Shown here piece after piece: positions 20,817-31,838 of a stretch of DNA of 64,000 nucleotides; the first letter of the stretch is position 1, and every line of letters starts with the position of its first letter. A program made the translations under genes and the position numbers. The notes beneath the pieces are model-generated. The model saw only the letters and a list, made by a program, of their open reading frames with translations, was not told the DNA's origin and did not search any database. Source of the stretch: Parapristionchus giblindavisi (taxonomy: Eukaryota; Nematoda; Chromadorea; Rhabditida; Diplogasteridae); the NCBI GenBank assembly GCA_943737045.1, contig CALSFV010000050.1, positions 713,117 through 777,116 on the forward strand. The letters are read 5' to 3'.

Positions 20817-20922
20817 GGCATCGTTACAATTTCCTTACTTGTCTACGCCGTAACCTCCACCGTAACAACAGAGACGCGGCGGAGGAGGTTACGGCGTGGA
20901 TATATCAAATGTAACGATGCAT
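20817..20922. mobile_element. GC-rich foldback MITE, copy 2
   Basis: GCATCGTTACA...ACGCCGTAACCTCC is inverted to GGAGGTTACGGCGT...TGTAACGATGC; related core to 8594-8721. Confidence 0.7.
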
Positions 20923-20995
20923 TAGATGATTCAGAACAATTCACTGGCCGAGGTTACACTCTCTATAATAATAACATGCGTAAATGAAAATATTG

Positions 20996-21116
20996 TTAAA
21001 GGGGCTGACACCTTTGTCAACGGTCTCTTCAATGGTCTACGCTCTCTCGTTGTTAGAGAACAGATAAATAGCGTGCGCAATGAAGAGACCATTGACAGAG
21101 GTTACACTCCCTTTAA
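20996..21116. mobile_element. MITE-1 copy c (gene A upstream)
   Basis: TTAA-flanked. The homologous flank of gene B (about 31390-31415) lacks it and reads through from GAAAATAT to CCAGGAACTG, giving an empty site. Confidence 0.9.
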
Positions 21117-21239
21117 CGACTACCAGGAACTGATTCCATTGTTTTGCTTGACTCGTGTGATAACCAGTTAACTTTCACTACACGATTTATGTAAAAAATG
21201 CCACTCAATGCCGATTCGAGATTATAGTATTACCTTTTT

Positions 21240-21357
21240 TTAAAGGCACACCACAAGCTAATTTAACGCTCTCCGCCCTGGGAATACTCTCGCGGTTTCT
21301 TTGTCAACGAGAGAGTGTGGCCATAGCGGAGAGTAAAATTAGTTCGGGATGTGCCTA
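21240..21357. mobile_element. MITE-2 copy f (gene A upstream)
   Basis: Full foldback. A copy at the corresponding place upstream of B (31590-31697) shows this insertion predates the A/B duplication. Confidence 0.8.
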
Positions 21358-21606
21358 TAGCAATTTTGATTGATCAGCTAACAAGGGAAGTGTAAGAAAT
21401 ATCTTTTAGACCTATAGACGAGAGTATTTTTCCTCGATAGCTATAGGCAATATAAGGTCGGAACCAAAAAATCAGCGGCTGGCATGCACTTTCCGATTTT
21501 ATATAATTAATCAAATTTTGTACATTCGAAAGCGCTGTTTTCATTCTGTTTAGGCTATGAAATAAGACACCCCTGATAGAGCCCTTGAAAGAGCAGTGTG
21601 AACACG

Positions 21607-21670
21607 GCGACGTGGTGTAGTGGTAGCGTGTTCTCTTCTTGATCACTATGTGGGTGGTTCTAATACATCT
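21607..21670 (+). pseudogene. tRNA-like module, left arm
   Basis: GTGGTGTAGTGGTAGCGTGT resembles a tRNA A box region; the B box is decayed (GGTTCTAATAC). Confidence 0.5.
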
Positions 21671-22000
21671 ATGGACATTTTTCTTTTGCTAATTTTTAAA
21701 TGTTCCGGACTTGTAATTTTGATCAGAAAAAAAATTTAAAATCCTTTTCACAATTTTTATGAAGCTTTTGAAACTGAATTTCATCATTTAGGAAAACAAA
21801 AAATAAAGCAACATTTCGTTTACCAGCATAGTGATCATTTAAATTTTGGGAGAGAGCTTGTATGCATACATGTACCAAGTTGCTACGGAAGAATATCATT
21901 TTTATAACTTCTGCAAATATGTTTGATTAATTTTTCCAAACTACTCTTCCTTTGCACGGGGACATCGATGGAGTCTCAACGGTGAATCCAAACCTATCAA

Positions 22001-22208
22001 CTCTGGTATTTTGCCACTTAAAGTCTACTTAAAGTTTCCCACTTTAAGTATACTTTAAGTAAACTTAAAGTGAGACGTAAGTCTACTTAAAGTGGTGTGG
22101 TATACTGTAATGCATTTCGTCAAATGTTCTTTCACTTAAAGTTTACTTAAAGTCTACTTAAAGTCTGTGACGTAGTTTAAGTAGACTTTAAGTGGCAAAA
22201 TACCAGAG
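22001..22208. mobile_element. MITE-3 copy b, nested in the palindrome loop
   Basis: Ends CTCTGGTATTTTGCCACTTA and inverse; this is the clearest copy of the family. Confidence 0.85.
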
Positions 22209-22575
22209 AACGGGCATAATATTATATTTTTTTCATAAAGCTGTGGCCATCCATAACTTTGCCGTATTGCAATCGGCTATTCATTCACATTTGAAGCATT
22301 TCATAAAAAATCTCACTGATTAATTGTACCCGTGGACAGGAAGAGTAGTTTAGAAAGTTTGACCAAACATTGCATGCACCCATGTAGCCGCTTGGTACAG
22401 AAGAACTCTTCCAAAATTAAATGATCACTATGCTGGTTGCTTTTTTTTGTTTTCCTAAATGATGAAATTCAAGTTCAACAGCTACATAAAAATTGTGAAA
22501 AGGATTTTAAATTTTTTTCTGATCAAAATTACAAGTCCGGAACATTTAAAAATTAGCAAAAGAAAAATGTCCATA

Positions 22576-22638
22576 GATGTATTCGAACCACCCACATAGT
22601 GATCAAGAAGAGAACAAGCTACCACTACACCACGTTGC
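22576..22638 (-). pseudogene. tRNA-like module, right arm
   Basis: Mirror copy of the left-arm module; here the B box is better preserved (GGTTCGAATAC) and the A box reads TGGTGTAGTGG. Confidence 0.55.
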
Positions 22639-23418
22639 CATGTTCTCACTGCTCTGTCAAGGGCTCTATCAGGGGTGTTTTATTTCATAGCCTAAACAGA
22701 ATGAAAACAGCGTTTTCGAATGTACAAAATTTGATTAATTATATAAAATCGGAAAGTGCATGCCAGCCGCTGATTTTTTGGTTCCGACCTTATATTGCCT
22801 ATAGCTATCGAGGAAAAATACTCTCGTCTATAGGTCTAAAAGATATTTCTTACACTTCCCTTGTAAGCATGCCTCGTAACTTCCCTTCACCTTTGCCTTT
22901 ATCCGATTGGGTCACAATCATTCAACATATCGTAGTCGAATCTCTCGGAATAATCATGAATGTTCTTCTACTGATAGCGATTGTTATGCGGTCACCGGGC
23001 ACTTTGAAGTCAGTTCCTTTTTTTTATAAAATTTAAAGATGTCGATATGGACACTACATTAAACACCGTAAAACACAATTATTAATAAATTAAAGTTCAC
23101 ATCTTACAATTCTCTTTAATGTGGATGCTAATTTATACTTTTACATTATAACCTATACATTTAATATATCAGCAATAGGTCGAATGCCGATGAATAATCG
23201 CCGATTGGGTGATAATAATTCGCACACTTTGCCTATTTATTAGCGTTTGTCTCTCATATGCAAATGATAATCATCAAGTCGGATATTATTCATCGGTTCT
23301 CATCCGAACTAGTGCCAATATATCGTACAGGTCCTACAAAGTTCTTCTGATAAATAGCGCACTAATTGACGCTGTAGCTTCGGTCAGCACATTAATGTGC
23401 ATTGTCAGGTTCGTTAAT

Positions 23419-23656
23419 TTAAAGGCACTCCCCAAGCTAATTTAAAGGGAGCGTAACCTCACTCAATGGTCTCTTCGACGCGCAATACTCTTTCGTTGTT
23501 AGAGAATAGAGAAATAGTGTGCGCAATGAAGAGACCATTGAGTGAGGTAACGCTCCCTTTAAAACTCTCCTCTCTGGCCCTACTCTTTCGTAGAAAAGAA
23601 AGCGAGAGAGAGCCACCAGAGCGGAGGGTTTCAAATTAACACGCTGAGTCAATTAA
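23419..23656. mobile_element. MITE-2 copy g with a MITE-1 nested inside (gene A, intron 2)
   Basis: The left arm GGCACTCCCCAAGCTAATTT is interrupted by a complete MITE-1 and then resumes (AACTCTCC...). It starts 10 bp after the exon 2 donor. A related fragment is found inverted in gene C at 37089-37190. Confidence 0.85.
23442..23562. mobile_element. MITE-1 copy d (nested)
   Basis: TTAA at both ends; inserted in the left arm of MITE-2 copy g. Confidence 0.92.
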
Positions 23657-23791
23657 ATCTTATTCGTAAATTTGCTTTTTAATATTATGGAAACATTTAA
23701 GAATCATGCCAGCTAACACAATACTGGCCTATGTTTACCTCGGACCATGCGTGTACATTTCTGGTAACGATCATATCCTTTTTTTTCAATT

Positions 23792-23884
23792 TTAAATGCG
23801 CAAATTTGAAATTCCGCTCTGGCAACTCTTGATTTCCTTTTCTACGAGAAGATGGGAGAAAAATTGCCCGAGGTGTGACTTTAA
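23792..23884. mobile_element. MITE-2 copy h (gene A, intron 3)
   Basis: Short diverged copy between TTAA borders, 11 bp before the exon 4 acceptor. Confidence 0.65.
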
Positions 23885-24359
23885 CGTACATTTAGGCGCC
23901 TTCTGTCATGTAATGTATACCGTGATGCTTCACACACTTTCTCAATCACTGTTTCTTCTCACCTCATTTTGCTATCGCCTTTACGTGATGTATCGGTAAG
24001 AATACCATTACAATTAGAAAATATACAATTTAATGCGTTTATTTTCTCGATTCGTGCATACGCACGTTGAAAAAATATATATAAGAAGCACGGAAACATA
24101 ATAAATAAATTTGATTGATTGATTGTGCGATGACAGTGTTCCGTTTTGTTTTTGTAAACACATAACATGCTAACATTATTATTATTATGTACGCACGAAA
24201 TAGCCGAGATACCTTTATTGGCTTTACGTAATATAATTTTGACGACCAAAACAACAACATACTTTACAATAGTAAATTAATGGTTATGTAATTTTTTTTA
24301 TATTGTTTTTTTAAAATTCCCACGATGAATATCCCCCCCCCCCCCATATCCCCTTCATA

Positions 24360-24450
24360 CTTATTTTTCCTTGTGTAATTTTTTATTACAATAGGATTTT
24401 GCTTGTTGAAGCATCTTTATGATGTATGAAAAATAAATGAATAAATAAAA
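24360..24450 (+). mobile_element. LINE 3' end remnant (gene A, intron 4)
   Basis: CTTGTTGAAGCATCTTTATG followed by ATGTATGAAAAATAAATG and an AAATAAA-type tail resembles the 3' ends at 55530-55610 and 55725-55790. Confidence 0.55.
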
Positions 24451-24562
24451 TAAATACCATCACGATAATTCAGTATTTCCAGTACCACACCGTCTACTTT
24501 AACCATGATAATCGTTTGCGGAATTGTCTATATTCCGAACTTGATGGTTCTAGTATGTTAAT

Positions 24563-24679
24563 TTAAACGTCCATAGCAAATTTGAAACTAATTTGAGCTA
24601 ATCTGCTCTCACGCTATCTTTATCTGCGAGAGATTGTGGTCAGAGAGAAAAAGTATCTCGGGATGCGCCTTATTGTTAA
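24563..24679. mobile_element. MITE-2 copy i (gene A, intron 5)
   Basis: Starts 10 bp after exon 5, the same position as copy n in gene B, so it is inherited from the common ancestor. Confidence 0.75.
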
Positions 24680-25098
24680 GGAAATAATAGAAATGCATTT
24701 TGCCTATTTAGGTCACGTTCCTTTTCACTCTTGATGATGACGAAGAAGTTCGAGCGTTGTTGAGAGTTTACAGACCTTCTTATGAATTGGATGAATATTT
24801 AGTTCAAGGTTTGATGGCTCGATTTTTTGCTCATTTCAAAAATAATTTATTTAGGCTAATTTCTAACATTAAGGAGGGAGAAGAAGAGAATTTATATTAG
24901 CGAGAACAATAGCATTCCAGGTCACACGAGCATCTTCAATTTTCTCACCATGTTCACGATTTTAGCGATGACGCAGCCGATAGGACCAACGATGATAGCG
25001 ATTTGGGTGATTCGAAGAAAGGTGAATCACACAGAAAAAAAGTGTAAAATGAAAGTACAGCTGAAAAAGTAACATAATGTGTTAAATATAACATACTA

Positions 25099-25316
25099 GT
25101 GTTCCGCATTCGTGCATTAGTCGTGCAATTCGTACAATCGTTGCATCATTTTCAGTCATCAGCGACATTTAGCGGTCTCTATTTTAATGCTTTATTGGAA
25201 TTTGCATTTATCTAACAAAGAAAATGCCAATAATAGCGACCGCTGAATGTCGCTGATGACTGAAAATGATGCAACGATTGCACGAATTGCATGACTAATG
25301 CACGAATGCGGAACAC
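25099..25316. mobile_element. TA-flanked palindromic MITE (gene A, intron 7)
   Basis: The 218-bp near-perfect foldback GTGTTCCGCATTCGTGCATT...inverse has TA on both sides (25097-25098, 25317-25318). The corresponding intron of gene B has no such insertion, giving an empty site. Confidence 0.88.
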
Positions 25317-26214
25317 TATAACACACCAGAGGTCTTATGCTCTGTGATATAGTTGAGGTGGTGGTAAACAATCAATATTTCAAAATACTAAAATAAGTAT
25401 TAAAATATATTCATTTTTGAATGTATTTTTGCAGGTACTTGCAGTAATTACGGATAAATCACTAGAAATGAGTAAACAAACACTGAAAATGCATAAAGCA
25501 TTAACGCACGTGAGAACTTTTAAAAAAATTACAATTGCATTTTTGCATCCGAACAGGAAGTAACGTTACAAGCAGAAATATTTTGCTACTGTGTTGTCAA
25601 GATGTTTATTTAATTTGAATTTTTTCATACATCGTATTAAATCGGAGCATCTGGGGAAAGAGAAGGATGTGCTTAATTTAAGGATGATGTGCTTATTTTA
25701 AGTACACGATGTTATCATCACATAATTTAAAATAAAAACTAGGAGGATATTCCAGGTTCTTTCTTTCCAAGCAGTTCTGCCTTCTTTCTTTAGCGTTGCA
25801 ATCGGCTCGTATTCCTTGTGCCAATTCGATATCCTGTGCTCTCCCTTCCAGGAGAAGTTGATTATTGAGGTTTGTTACAAGATTTTGTAATTTTTGAGGA
25901 ACTCAAGATAATTATGATCAAGACCTCTAATATTCTCAAAATCAGTTTATATTATTGCAAGTATAAGAGAGTGTTCGGTTGGTGCGACACTTACATTCCT
26001 CAATTTTATTTGACCACAAATTCTCACAATACTATCTTGTAGACAGAGCTGGCGGGCATTACGAGAGAGGGGTTGAGAGCACAATTTAGCAGCATGGGGC
26101 GAATCTGTAAAGGCATACCCAAGCTACTTTCGATCTGTGCTTTAGCAAATATCTCTGGCCGACGAAGAACACGAGAAAGAGCGAAGATCTTCACAGCAGC
26201 TCGTATGGTCACTC

Positions 26215-26410
26215 TGACGTCTATATTGAGCGTATAAAAATCACTTGTTTCATTTGTAGAAGAGACTATTTCTTGTTTTGCATGGTTCAGAAACTATTTG
26301 ATCTCTTTTATATATCACATATAGCGCGGCGAAGGTCAGCCGGGTTAGGTGAGAGGTAGCAGAGATACAATCGAGAGGCGGGGCGAGATCTAGCCTTTGA
26401 GTGACTTTCG
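26215..26410 (-). repeat. Dispersed repeat R4, copy 1
   Basis: CGAGAGGCGGGGCGAGATCT, GAAGGTCAGCCGGGTTAG and TTTCTTGTTTTGCATGGTTC recur inverted at about 48828-49025 near gene C. It contains a TATATA/AAAAGAGATC stretch resembling a core promoter. Confidence 0.7.
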
Positions 26411-26560
26411 TTCTTTAGAGCACAGTGTCATTTTCTTATGCAAGTACATTTTGTAACATTAACATTACATTACATTACAATAACATTACAGTCAGTATCG
26501 ATTATGCAGGTGTTAGCTCCAATTATATCGATTTACTACATGCAACCTTATCGAAGGTAT

Positions 26561-28082
26561 AAAACACTATCTGAGAGAATTCAACAACTGGGATATTTTT
26601 TGGTATCGATGAAAAATAAATTTTTTTGTTTTATGTATGATAATTACAGGCTCCATGAGTGTAGTTCACTGGTACTTGGAAATTCCTTCCAATTGAAAAT
26701 TCGCTTCAGGAGGTGACCACACCACGATTTGGCGCCTTTTCCTAAAAATTTTATTTCGAATCCAATCGATTCGGGAGTGGATGCAATCGACTCCTTAGCT
26801 AATTCTAAGAAACTATTGTTGAGGAGAGTTTTTCGATCAATGGATAACGAATTAATGTGATGTACAGTATACATATAAAACATGCAAATGTACTCTAGTA
26901 ATATTATATAACATGCAATACAAAACTAGTTAAGGCCCCGCTGAAGGCTGGAATTGGGAATTTTCGAAAAATTTTTTACATTAAATTAATTCTCACTATT
27001 TTCCCATGGGGCAGGAAAACTTTTTATTTGCTTAATAGCTTCTACATATTATATTACACCTTTGGTTTAAAATTCATAATTTTTTAAAAATACGAATTAT
27101 ATGAACTAATCATTTTTATAACGAATTCGTGAATTATGGTGTGCTCCTACAGTAATCCCTAATCAGTTAATTTAGTTTTTTCGCTAGTTTTAAGCATATT
27201 TTCAGCGCTTTTCTTTATAATGTTAGAGATATATGATTATTCTGCACCATCGGAGTGCAGCTGCACGGCATATGTGATGACCACATTACTGATCGTACTT
27301 GTACTGTACGTGTACTGTAATTTACGTGCTCTCTCTTATTCTCTGATCAGTCTATAAAACCGACAAGAAAGAGCACGGAACGGCATGAGCATGGTAACAA
27401 ACTCGCAAGCTGGCTCGGATACGAAAGTGAATAAAATTTACAGTACAAGTACGATCAGTAATGTAATCTCCACATATACCGTGCAGTTGTCCTCCGATGG
27501 TGCAGAATAATCATATACATCTAATATTGTACAGAAAAGCGCAGAAAAAATGCTTAAAACTAGCGAAAAAACCAAATTAACTAATTAGGGATTACTGTAG
27601 GAGCACACCATAATTCACGAATTCGTTATAAAATGATTAGTTCATATAATTCGTATTTTAAAAAAATTATGAATTTTAAACCAAAGGTGTAATATAATAT
27701 GTAGAAGCTATTAAGCAAATAAAAAGTTTTCCTGCCCCATGGGAAAATAGTGAGAATTAATTTAATGTAAAATTTTTTTCGAAAATTCCCAATTCCAGCC
27801 TTCGTTATCCGTTGATTGAAAAACTCTCCTCAACAATAGTTTCTTAGAATTTGCCAAGGAGTCGATTGCATCCACTCCCGAATCGATTGGATTCGAAATA
27901 AACTTTTTAGGAAAAGGCGCCAAATCGTGGTGTGGTCACCTCCTGAAGCGAATTTTCAATTGGCAGGAATTTCCAAGTACCAGTGAACTACACTCATGGA
28001 GCCTGTAATTATCATACATAAAACAAAAAAATCTATTTTTCATCGATACCGCACCTATGTCGATTTTCTCAGATAGTGTGTT
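26561..28082. mobile_element. 1.5-kb element with long inverted arms (gene A, intron 10)
   Basis: The ends AAAACACTATCTGAG and CTCAGATAGTGTGTT and arms of about 580-680 bp surround a 260-bp middle. The 4-bp GTAT at 26557-26560 and 28083-28086 is the apparent target duplication; gene B reads straight through (CGAAG-GTATGATAT). The duplicated GTAT is the 5' splice site of intron 10, so the donor survives but its downstream context now comes from the element. Confidence 0.85.
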
Positions 28083-28325
28083 GTATGATATACATTTCAT
28101 TGGAATCTAGGTGTCAAACTTGCATTTCTCTTTCTTTCATGTTTGGCAAGGTGGAAATAGCGTTCCTCAGTTTCCAAAGCCCACTCCGTCCCCCTTTTCG
28201 TGCTGAAGTAGTGTCATAATATGCATATAATAAGCGTACAGGATAAATATAAGTGTTATTATTATTGCCTTTTTTTTCCAGCTTCGTTGCCAGTTTGTTC
28301 TGCTATCGACTGGGATTGGCGAGAA

Positions 28326-29802
28326 TATATATATATTTATTCACATTTAGCGAACAAATGATGTGAAACAAATAATGAAGAAAATAAGGAATGGAATGAA
28401 ATAGTGCATATGGATTGAGCCTAGAAGGAGATATCAGTGTTCCTAAGGGACGATAGAATTGGGGGGAGGGAAGAGAATCTGTATGAATAGGCGACAACAG
28501 GACATGCAGATCAGTCTCCAACATCAAAGGAGATTCTATTTTCGGGTTTTGTAAGCAAACGGGCCGCTCGCAAAAAGAAGTTATTGTGCCTGTATTGGAA
28601 ACGGGACCCTGAATTGGAGAAATTCAACCCATTTCTTGTAATATATGTTTTGAAATAGTGATTTTTCTTATTTGAAATCCTAAATTTGCCTCTAAGTAGT
28701 TTAATAGAAGTTCTAATGTCTATGATGGATCTACGGTGTTCGAGGGTTTCTAGATCGAGTTTTTCGTTGCGAACATTTGCCCGCGGCATATTGTCCCACG
28801 TTGATTTGAAACAACGTGCGAACAGCCTTCTTGTGAAGTAATTCTGTACCTGTTCAAGGACTTTAATATCTTTTTTCTGATAAGGATTGAACACCGTAGA
28901 TGCGCTTTCTAGAATGGGCCTGATGTAGATTGAATATGCTTTAAGGAGAATTTTAGGGTTATTAGTCCGAAGAGCTCGCATAATTATATGACAAGCCGAC
29001 TTTGCTTTGTTCGAAATTAATCTACAATGTCCTGAAAATGTTAGGCCTCTTTGAATAATGAAGCCAAGGTCTTTGACGGCATCTTTTTGATCTAGATTTA
29101 CATTATTTATAGTATAAATCCTTTTAGGATTAGCCCTACCTAGATGCAGTGAATTACATTTATGTGAAGCAAGGGGTAATTGCCAATCAGCAGACCACTG
29201 GACGATAGTGTCCACGGCCGCTTGAAGCGGTTGGGGCGTTTCATTACTACCGAATGATTTATATATCTTTATGTCGTCTGCATATAGACGAGCTAGTACT
29301 CCATCTTTTTGGACTAACGAAGGTAATTCGGATGTAAAAATAAGGAAAAGTAAGGGTCCAAGCACAGAGCCTTGAGGAACTCCACTGGATACGGAGTAGG
29401 ACTCTGATAGTTTATTATTTACTCTAACTTGAAAAGTTCTTTGAGAAAGGTAGCTAGTAATCCAGTTTGTAGTTTTATGAGATAAGCCTATTGTATTGAG
29501 TTTGGCTAAGAGTTTAGGATGTGATACTCTATCAAAGGCCTTTGCAAAGTCAAAATAGATTACATCAACAGGCTGACCTTTACTAAGTGAAGCAGACCAG
29601 TGTTCAAGGACCTCAAGCATCTGGAGTTCACGGGATCTATGTTTTCTAAAACCATACTGTTCGTCGGGGAAGATTTCTAATGATTCGCAATGAGCAATTA
29701 TGGACTTGCTTAAAATGCGTTCAAAGACTCTACAGAAGAATGAAGTGATAGAAATTGGTCTATAATTTAATGGGTCTGAGAAAGGAGGGGATTTCTTGAC
29801 AG
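28326..29802 (-). mobile_element. 5'-truncated non-LTR retrotransposon (LINE) inserted in receptor gene A
   Basis: The 3' end lies to the left with an ATATATATAT tail. The 5' end is cut within the reverse transcriptase domain. The host sequence GAGAA is present on both sides (28321-28325, 29803-29807), a short target duplication. Comparison with gene B (CGAGAAAGTTCAATCAAGAG) fixes the insertion point exactly. Confidence 0.93.
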
Positions 29803-29818
29803 GAGAAAGATCAATCAT
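28511..29818 (-). CDS. LINE reverse transcriptase, N-terminally truncated (435 codons open)
   Basis: The open frame contains RT motifs in order: NYRPIS (18-23), QYGFRKHRS (54-62), the catalytic aspartate block YFDFAKAFDRV (88-98), GVPQGSVLGP (146-155) and YADD (179-182). A CR1/Jockey-type C-terminal region follows, ending in FDVGD. The reaction is target-primed reverse transcription in the nucleus. The first methionine and next few codons (MIDLS) are receptor-gene DNA read backwards, not LINE. The endonuclease domain and ORF1 are missing, so the copy cannot move alone. It has no internal stop, suggesting recent insertion. Confidence 0.95.
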   Translation of the reverse strand: MIDLSPVKKSPPFSDPLNYRPISITSFFCRVFERILSKSIIAHCESLEIFPDEQYGFRKHRSRELQMLEVLEHWSASLSKGQPVDVIYFDFAKAFDRVSHPKLLAKLNTIGLSHKTTNWITSYLSQRTFQVRVNNKLSESYSVSSGVPQGSVLGPLLFLIFTSELPSLVQKDGVLARLYADDIKIYKSFGSNETPQPLQAAVDTIVQWSADWQLPLASHKCNSLHLGRANPKRIYTINNVNLDQKDAVKDLGFIIQRGLTFSGHCRLISNKAKSACHIIMRALRTNNPKILLKAYSIYIRPILESASTVFNPYQKKDIKVLEQVQNYFTRRLFARCFKSTWDNMPRANVRNEKLDLETLEHRRSIIDIRTSIKLLRGKFRISNKKNHYFKTYITRNGLNFSNSGSRFQYRHNNFFLRAARLLTKPENRISFDVGD

Positions 29819-29842
29819 GAGTAAGCCAAGAATATTATAAAA

Positions 29843-29916
29843 GGCTAATTTGAAACTCTCCGCTCTGGCAATGCTTTCTCGATTTCTTTGTCAACGAGAG
29901 AAAGTGGCCAGAGCAA
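29843..29916. mobile_element. MITE-2 copy j, right arm lost (gene A 3' flank)
   Basis: Follows the A stop-codon region; GGCTAATTTGAAACTCTCCG and the central stem remain. Confidence 0.65.
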
Positions 29917-30568
29917 AACCAAAAATATCTAAATACAAAAATAAATTGTTTTAAGAGACGCATCGTTGAGGAAGTCCCAACTTTCTGTGATGTAAGAAGT
30001 AGCGGCCGAAACACCATAAATCACTTTATTCGAGGCCACATTATTGTATATATAGTGCTGACCTAACATATTTTTTTCTAACATATTTTTTTTCAGTCAA
30101 AACTTTCTTCACAGTCAACCGTTTCTCTTCTTTTTTAGTGTGTTGGTAGACATGGTGCTTTGATGTAGTGGTCCAATTTTAACGATATTGTATGACAAAC
30201 AAGAGAATATTGGACATCTTATAAAAATGTACAATCTGTGAATTTTATTGTCGATTTATGAAATTAATTTGAAAATTTCAAAGGAGAGCTTTACAATTTC
30301 CGATACAACCAACCAAATATGAGGTACTACATACACCTCCTGTAAAACTTTAGACCTGATTGGTGAGTGTGCCATCCCTTGCAAGCTATCTGTTCAGCCT
30401 TTTCATTTGTTTTTGAACATGTAATGTTATTTATGAACCTTTTTTTATTAATCCTTGATGTTTTATAGTGAATTCGTTCTGTCTGGTTCCCACCACTGAA
30501 TTTCTCAAAAACAGATTTACGAGTGCTTAGAATCTATCTTGAATTCGTCGTAAATTTCCCCCATTTAT

Positions 30569-30927
30569 GGCTCGTTCAAAAATAGTGGAAAACCGAAATC
30601 GGAGACTTTCCACCCGTTAAAAAAGTACCCGGAAAGCCGAAAATGGAAACTCGAAATTTGAATTCGCGCGCGCGCAAAGAGGTGCGGGAATTCAAATTCC
30701 GACTTTCCGACAGCAATTTTCCGCGGATTGCATTTTTTTTAGCGAGCGGGAAGTTAAATTTCCATTTAAAATGCTAAAAATCGATGACGGAAAGTCGGAA
30801 TTTGAATTCCCGCACCTCTTTGCGCGCGCGCGAATTCAAATTTCGTGTTTCCATTTTCGACTTTCCGGGTACTTTTTTAACGGGTGGAAAGTCGCCGATT
30901 TCGATTTTCCACTATTTTTAACGAGCC
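30569..30927. mobile_element. 360-bp near-perfect palindrome with GCGCGCGC arms
   Basis: GGCTCGTT(C)AAAAATAGTGG is inverted at ACTATTTTTAACGAGCC. Each arm contains AATTCGCGCGCGCGC and a GGAAAGTCGGAATTTGAATT block. The homologous A flank (20405-20420, CCCCCATTCATAAAGATC) is uninterrupted, so this is an insertion, with a short AT-rich duplication that cannot be defined exactly. Confidence 0.85.
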
Positions 30928-31045
30928 ATCATAAAGATCGCCATCAGTGTTTTTTTGTCGTATCGAGTGTCAATAAAAAACGAAGAACAATATGTCTCAT
31001 TACACGATCATATATTTTGTTGACATGTGTTTTTTCCACATTTCT

Positions 31046-31163
31046 TTAAAGAAACACCCAGAGCTAATGAGAAGCTCTCCGCTCCAACCACACTCTCTCG
31101 TTTTCTTTGTCTGCGAGATAGTATTTTATTTTGGAAATACGGTCGAGGCATACTCATATTTAA
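31046..31163. mobile_element. MITE-2 copy k (degraded)
   Basis: Left arm CCAGAGCTAATGAGAAGCTC and CTCTCTCG core; the right half is decayed. Confidence 0.6.
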
Positions 31164-31589
31164 GGGGAAGTCTGATTCGAACGTGATATGGGTTATGTAG
31201 AGGGGGACACTAGTTAGTGATAGGCACCAGCGCAGAGAGCTCCGTTCAAAACGAAGCGAGAAAGAAAAGTGCAAACACAGCACTGTCAAATTAAAAAAGA
31301 CTTATGGCAAAACCTAATAAATAAAAAAATTAAATAAATTTTCGATAGACACACCCCCTCATAAAATAATAATAGCATGCGTCAATGAAAATATACTCAA
31401 TGGTTTCCAGGAACTGATTGCATTGTTTTGCTTAACTCGTGTGAAACCCAATTAATTTATAGATGAAAGATGAAAGTCAATATCGATTCGAGCTAACAAA
31501 ACAGTCATAACAGGCTGCCGCTCATTTTTATCAATAAATCATGCGCTATAATTATAGTTTTATAATTGTTTAATTATATTTTTATAATT

Positions 31590-31697
31590 GTTTGATACAC
31601 CACGAGCTAAGTTAAATCTCTTCGCTCTGGTAATGCTCTTTGTTTGCGAGAAAGTATAGTCAGAGCGGAGAGTAAAATTAGCTCGGGGTCTGCCTAT
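31590..31697. mobile_element. MITE-2 copy l (gene B upstream)
   Basis: Orthologous to copy f upstream of gene A. Confidence 0.75.
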
Positions 31698-31716
31698 AAC
31701 AATTTTGGTTGATCAG

Positions 31717-31836
31717 TTAAAGGAGTGTAACATCACTCAATGATCTCTTCAACTCACTACGCTCTCTCGTTGTTAGAGAACAGAGAAATAGTGTGCACAA
31801 TGAAGAGACCATTGAGAGAGGTAACGCTCCCTTTAA
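31717..31836. mobile_element. MITE-1 copy e, ending 2 bp before the gene B start codon
   Basis: TTAA at both ends; the right TTAA is followed by GC and then the ATG of receptor B. The 5' UTR of B must lie largely within or beyond this element. Confidence 0.92.
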
Positions 31837-31838
31837 GC

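Larger units (their letters stand above)
21381..22863. mobile_element. TA-flanked palindromic element (1.5 kb) immediately upstream of gene A
   Basis: ACAAGGGAAGTGTAAGAAAT at the left is inverted at the right (CTTACACTTCCCTTG). The arms of about 480 bp match base for base over long stretches, and TA is duplicated at the borders. The ancestral site GATCAGCTAAGCATG is inferred from gene B. Each arm carries a tRNA-like module (21607-21670 and 22576-22638). The centre is occupied by a nested MITE-3. It ends five bp before the start codon of receptor A. Confidence 0.85.
22869..28325 (+). pseudogene. Srd-type chemoreceptor gene A, last exon broken by a LINE
   Basis: Exons are 22869-23008, 23331-23408, 23702-23763, 23896-23995, 24483-24552, 24712-24808, 24921-25021, 25435-25509, 25756-25869, 26492-26556 and 28282 onward. 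They encode seven helices of a Srd receptor, about 320 aa. TM1 is IIMNVLLLIAIVMRSP and TM2 LLINSALIDAVASVSTLM. TM3 starts at GPCVYISGAFC, the loop contains LDEDEEVR-like FTLDDDEEVRALL, and TM7 ends YYMQPYRR. Such receptors sit in sensory cilia and bind unknown chemicals. Exon 4 lacks one codon present in B and C. In exon 11, a LINE inserted after GGCGAGAA replaces the last six codons (KINHE-stop) with about 13 LINE-derived codons. All upstream exons are open, so a slightly altered protein is possible; classed as pseudogene with that reservation. Introns carry MITE-1/2 copies, a TA-flanked palindrome (intron 7) and a 1.5-kb element (intron 10). Confidence 0.85.
29930..31586. other. Flank between receptor genes A and B, duplicated upstream DNA
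   Basis: The start (29940-30000) matches the 3' flanks of B (35320-35375) and C (36650-36720), for example GAAGTCCCAA and TTTCTGTGAT. From about 30360 the sequence matches the upstream region of A. No gene was seen. Confidence 0.6.

Noticed and set aside
22599..22868. In-frame extension upstream of the receptor A start codon (90 codons)
   Set aside because: It is the right arm of the TA palindrome; a near-identical frame exists in the left arm, and B and C start at the ATG used here.
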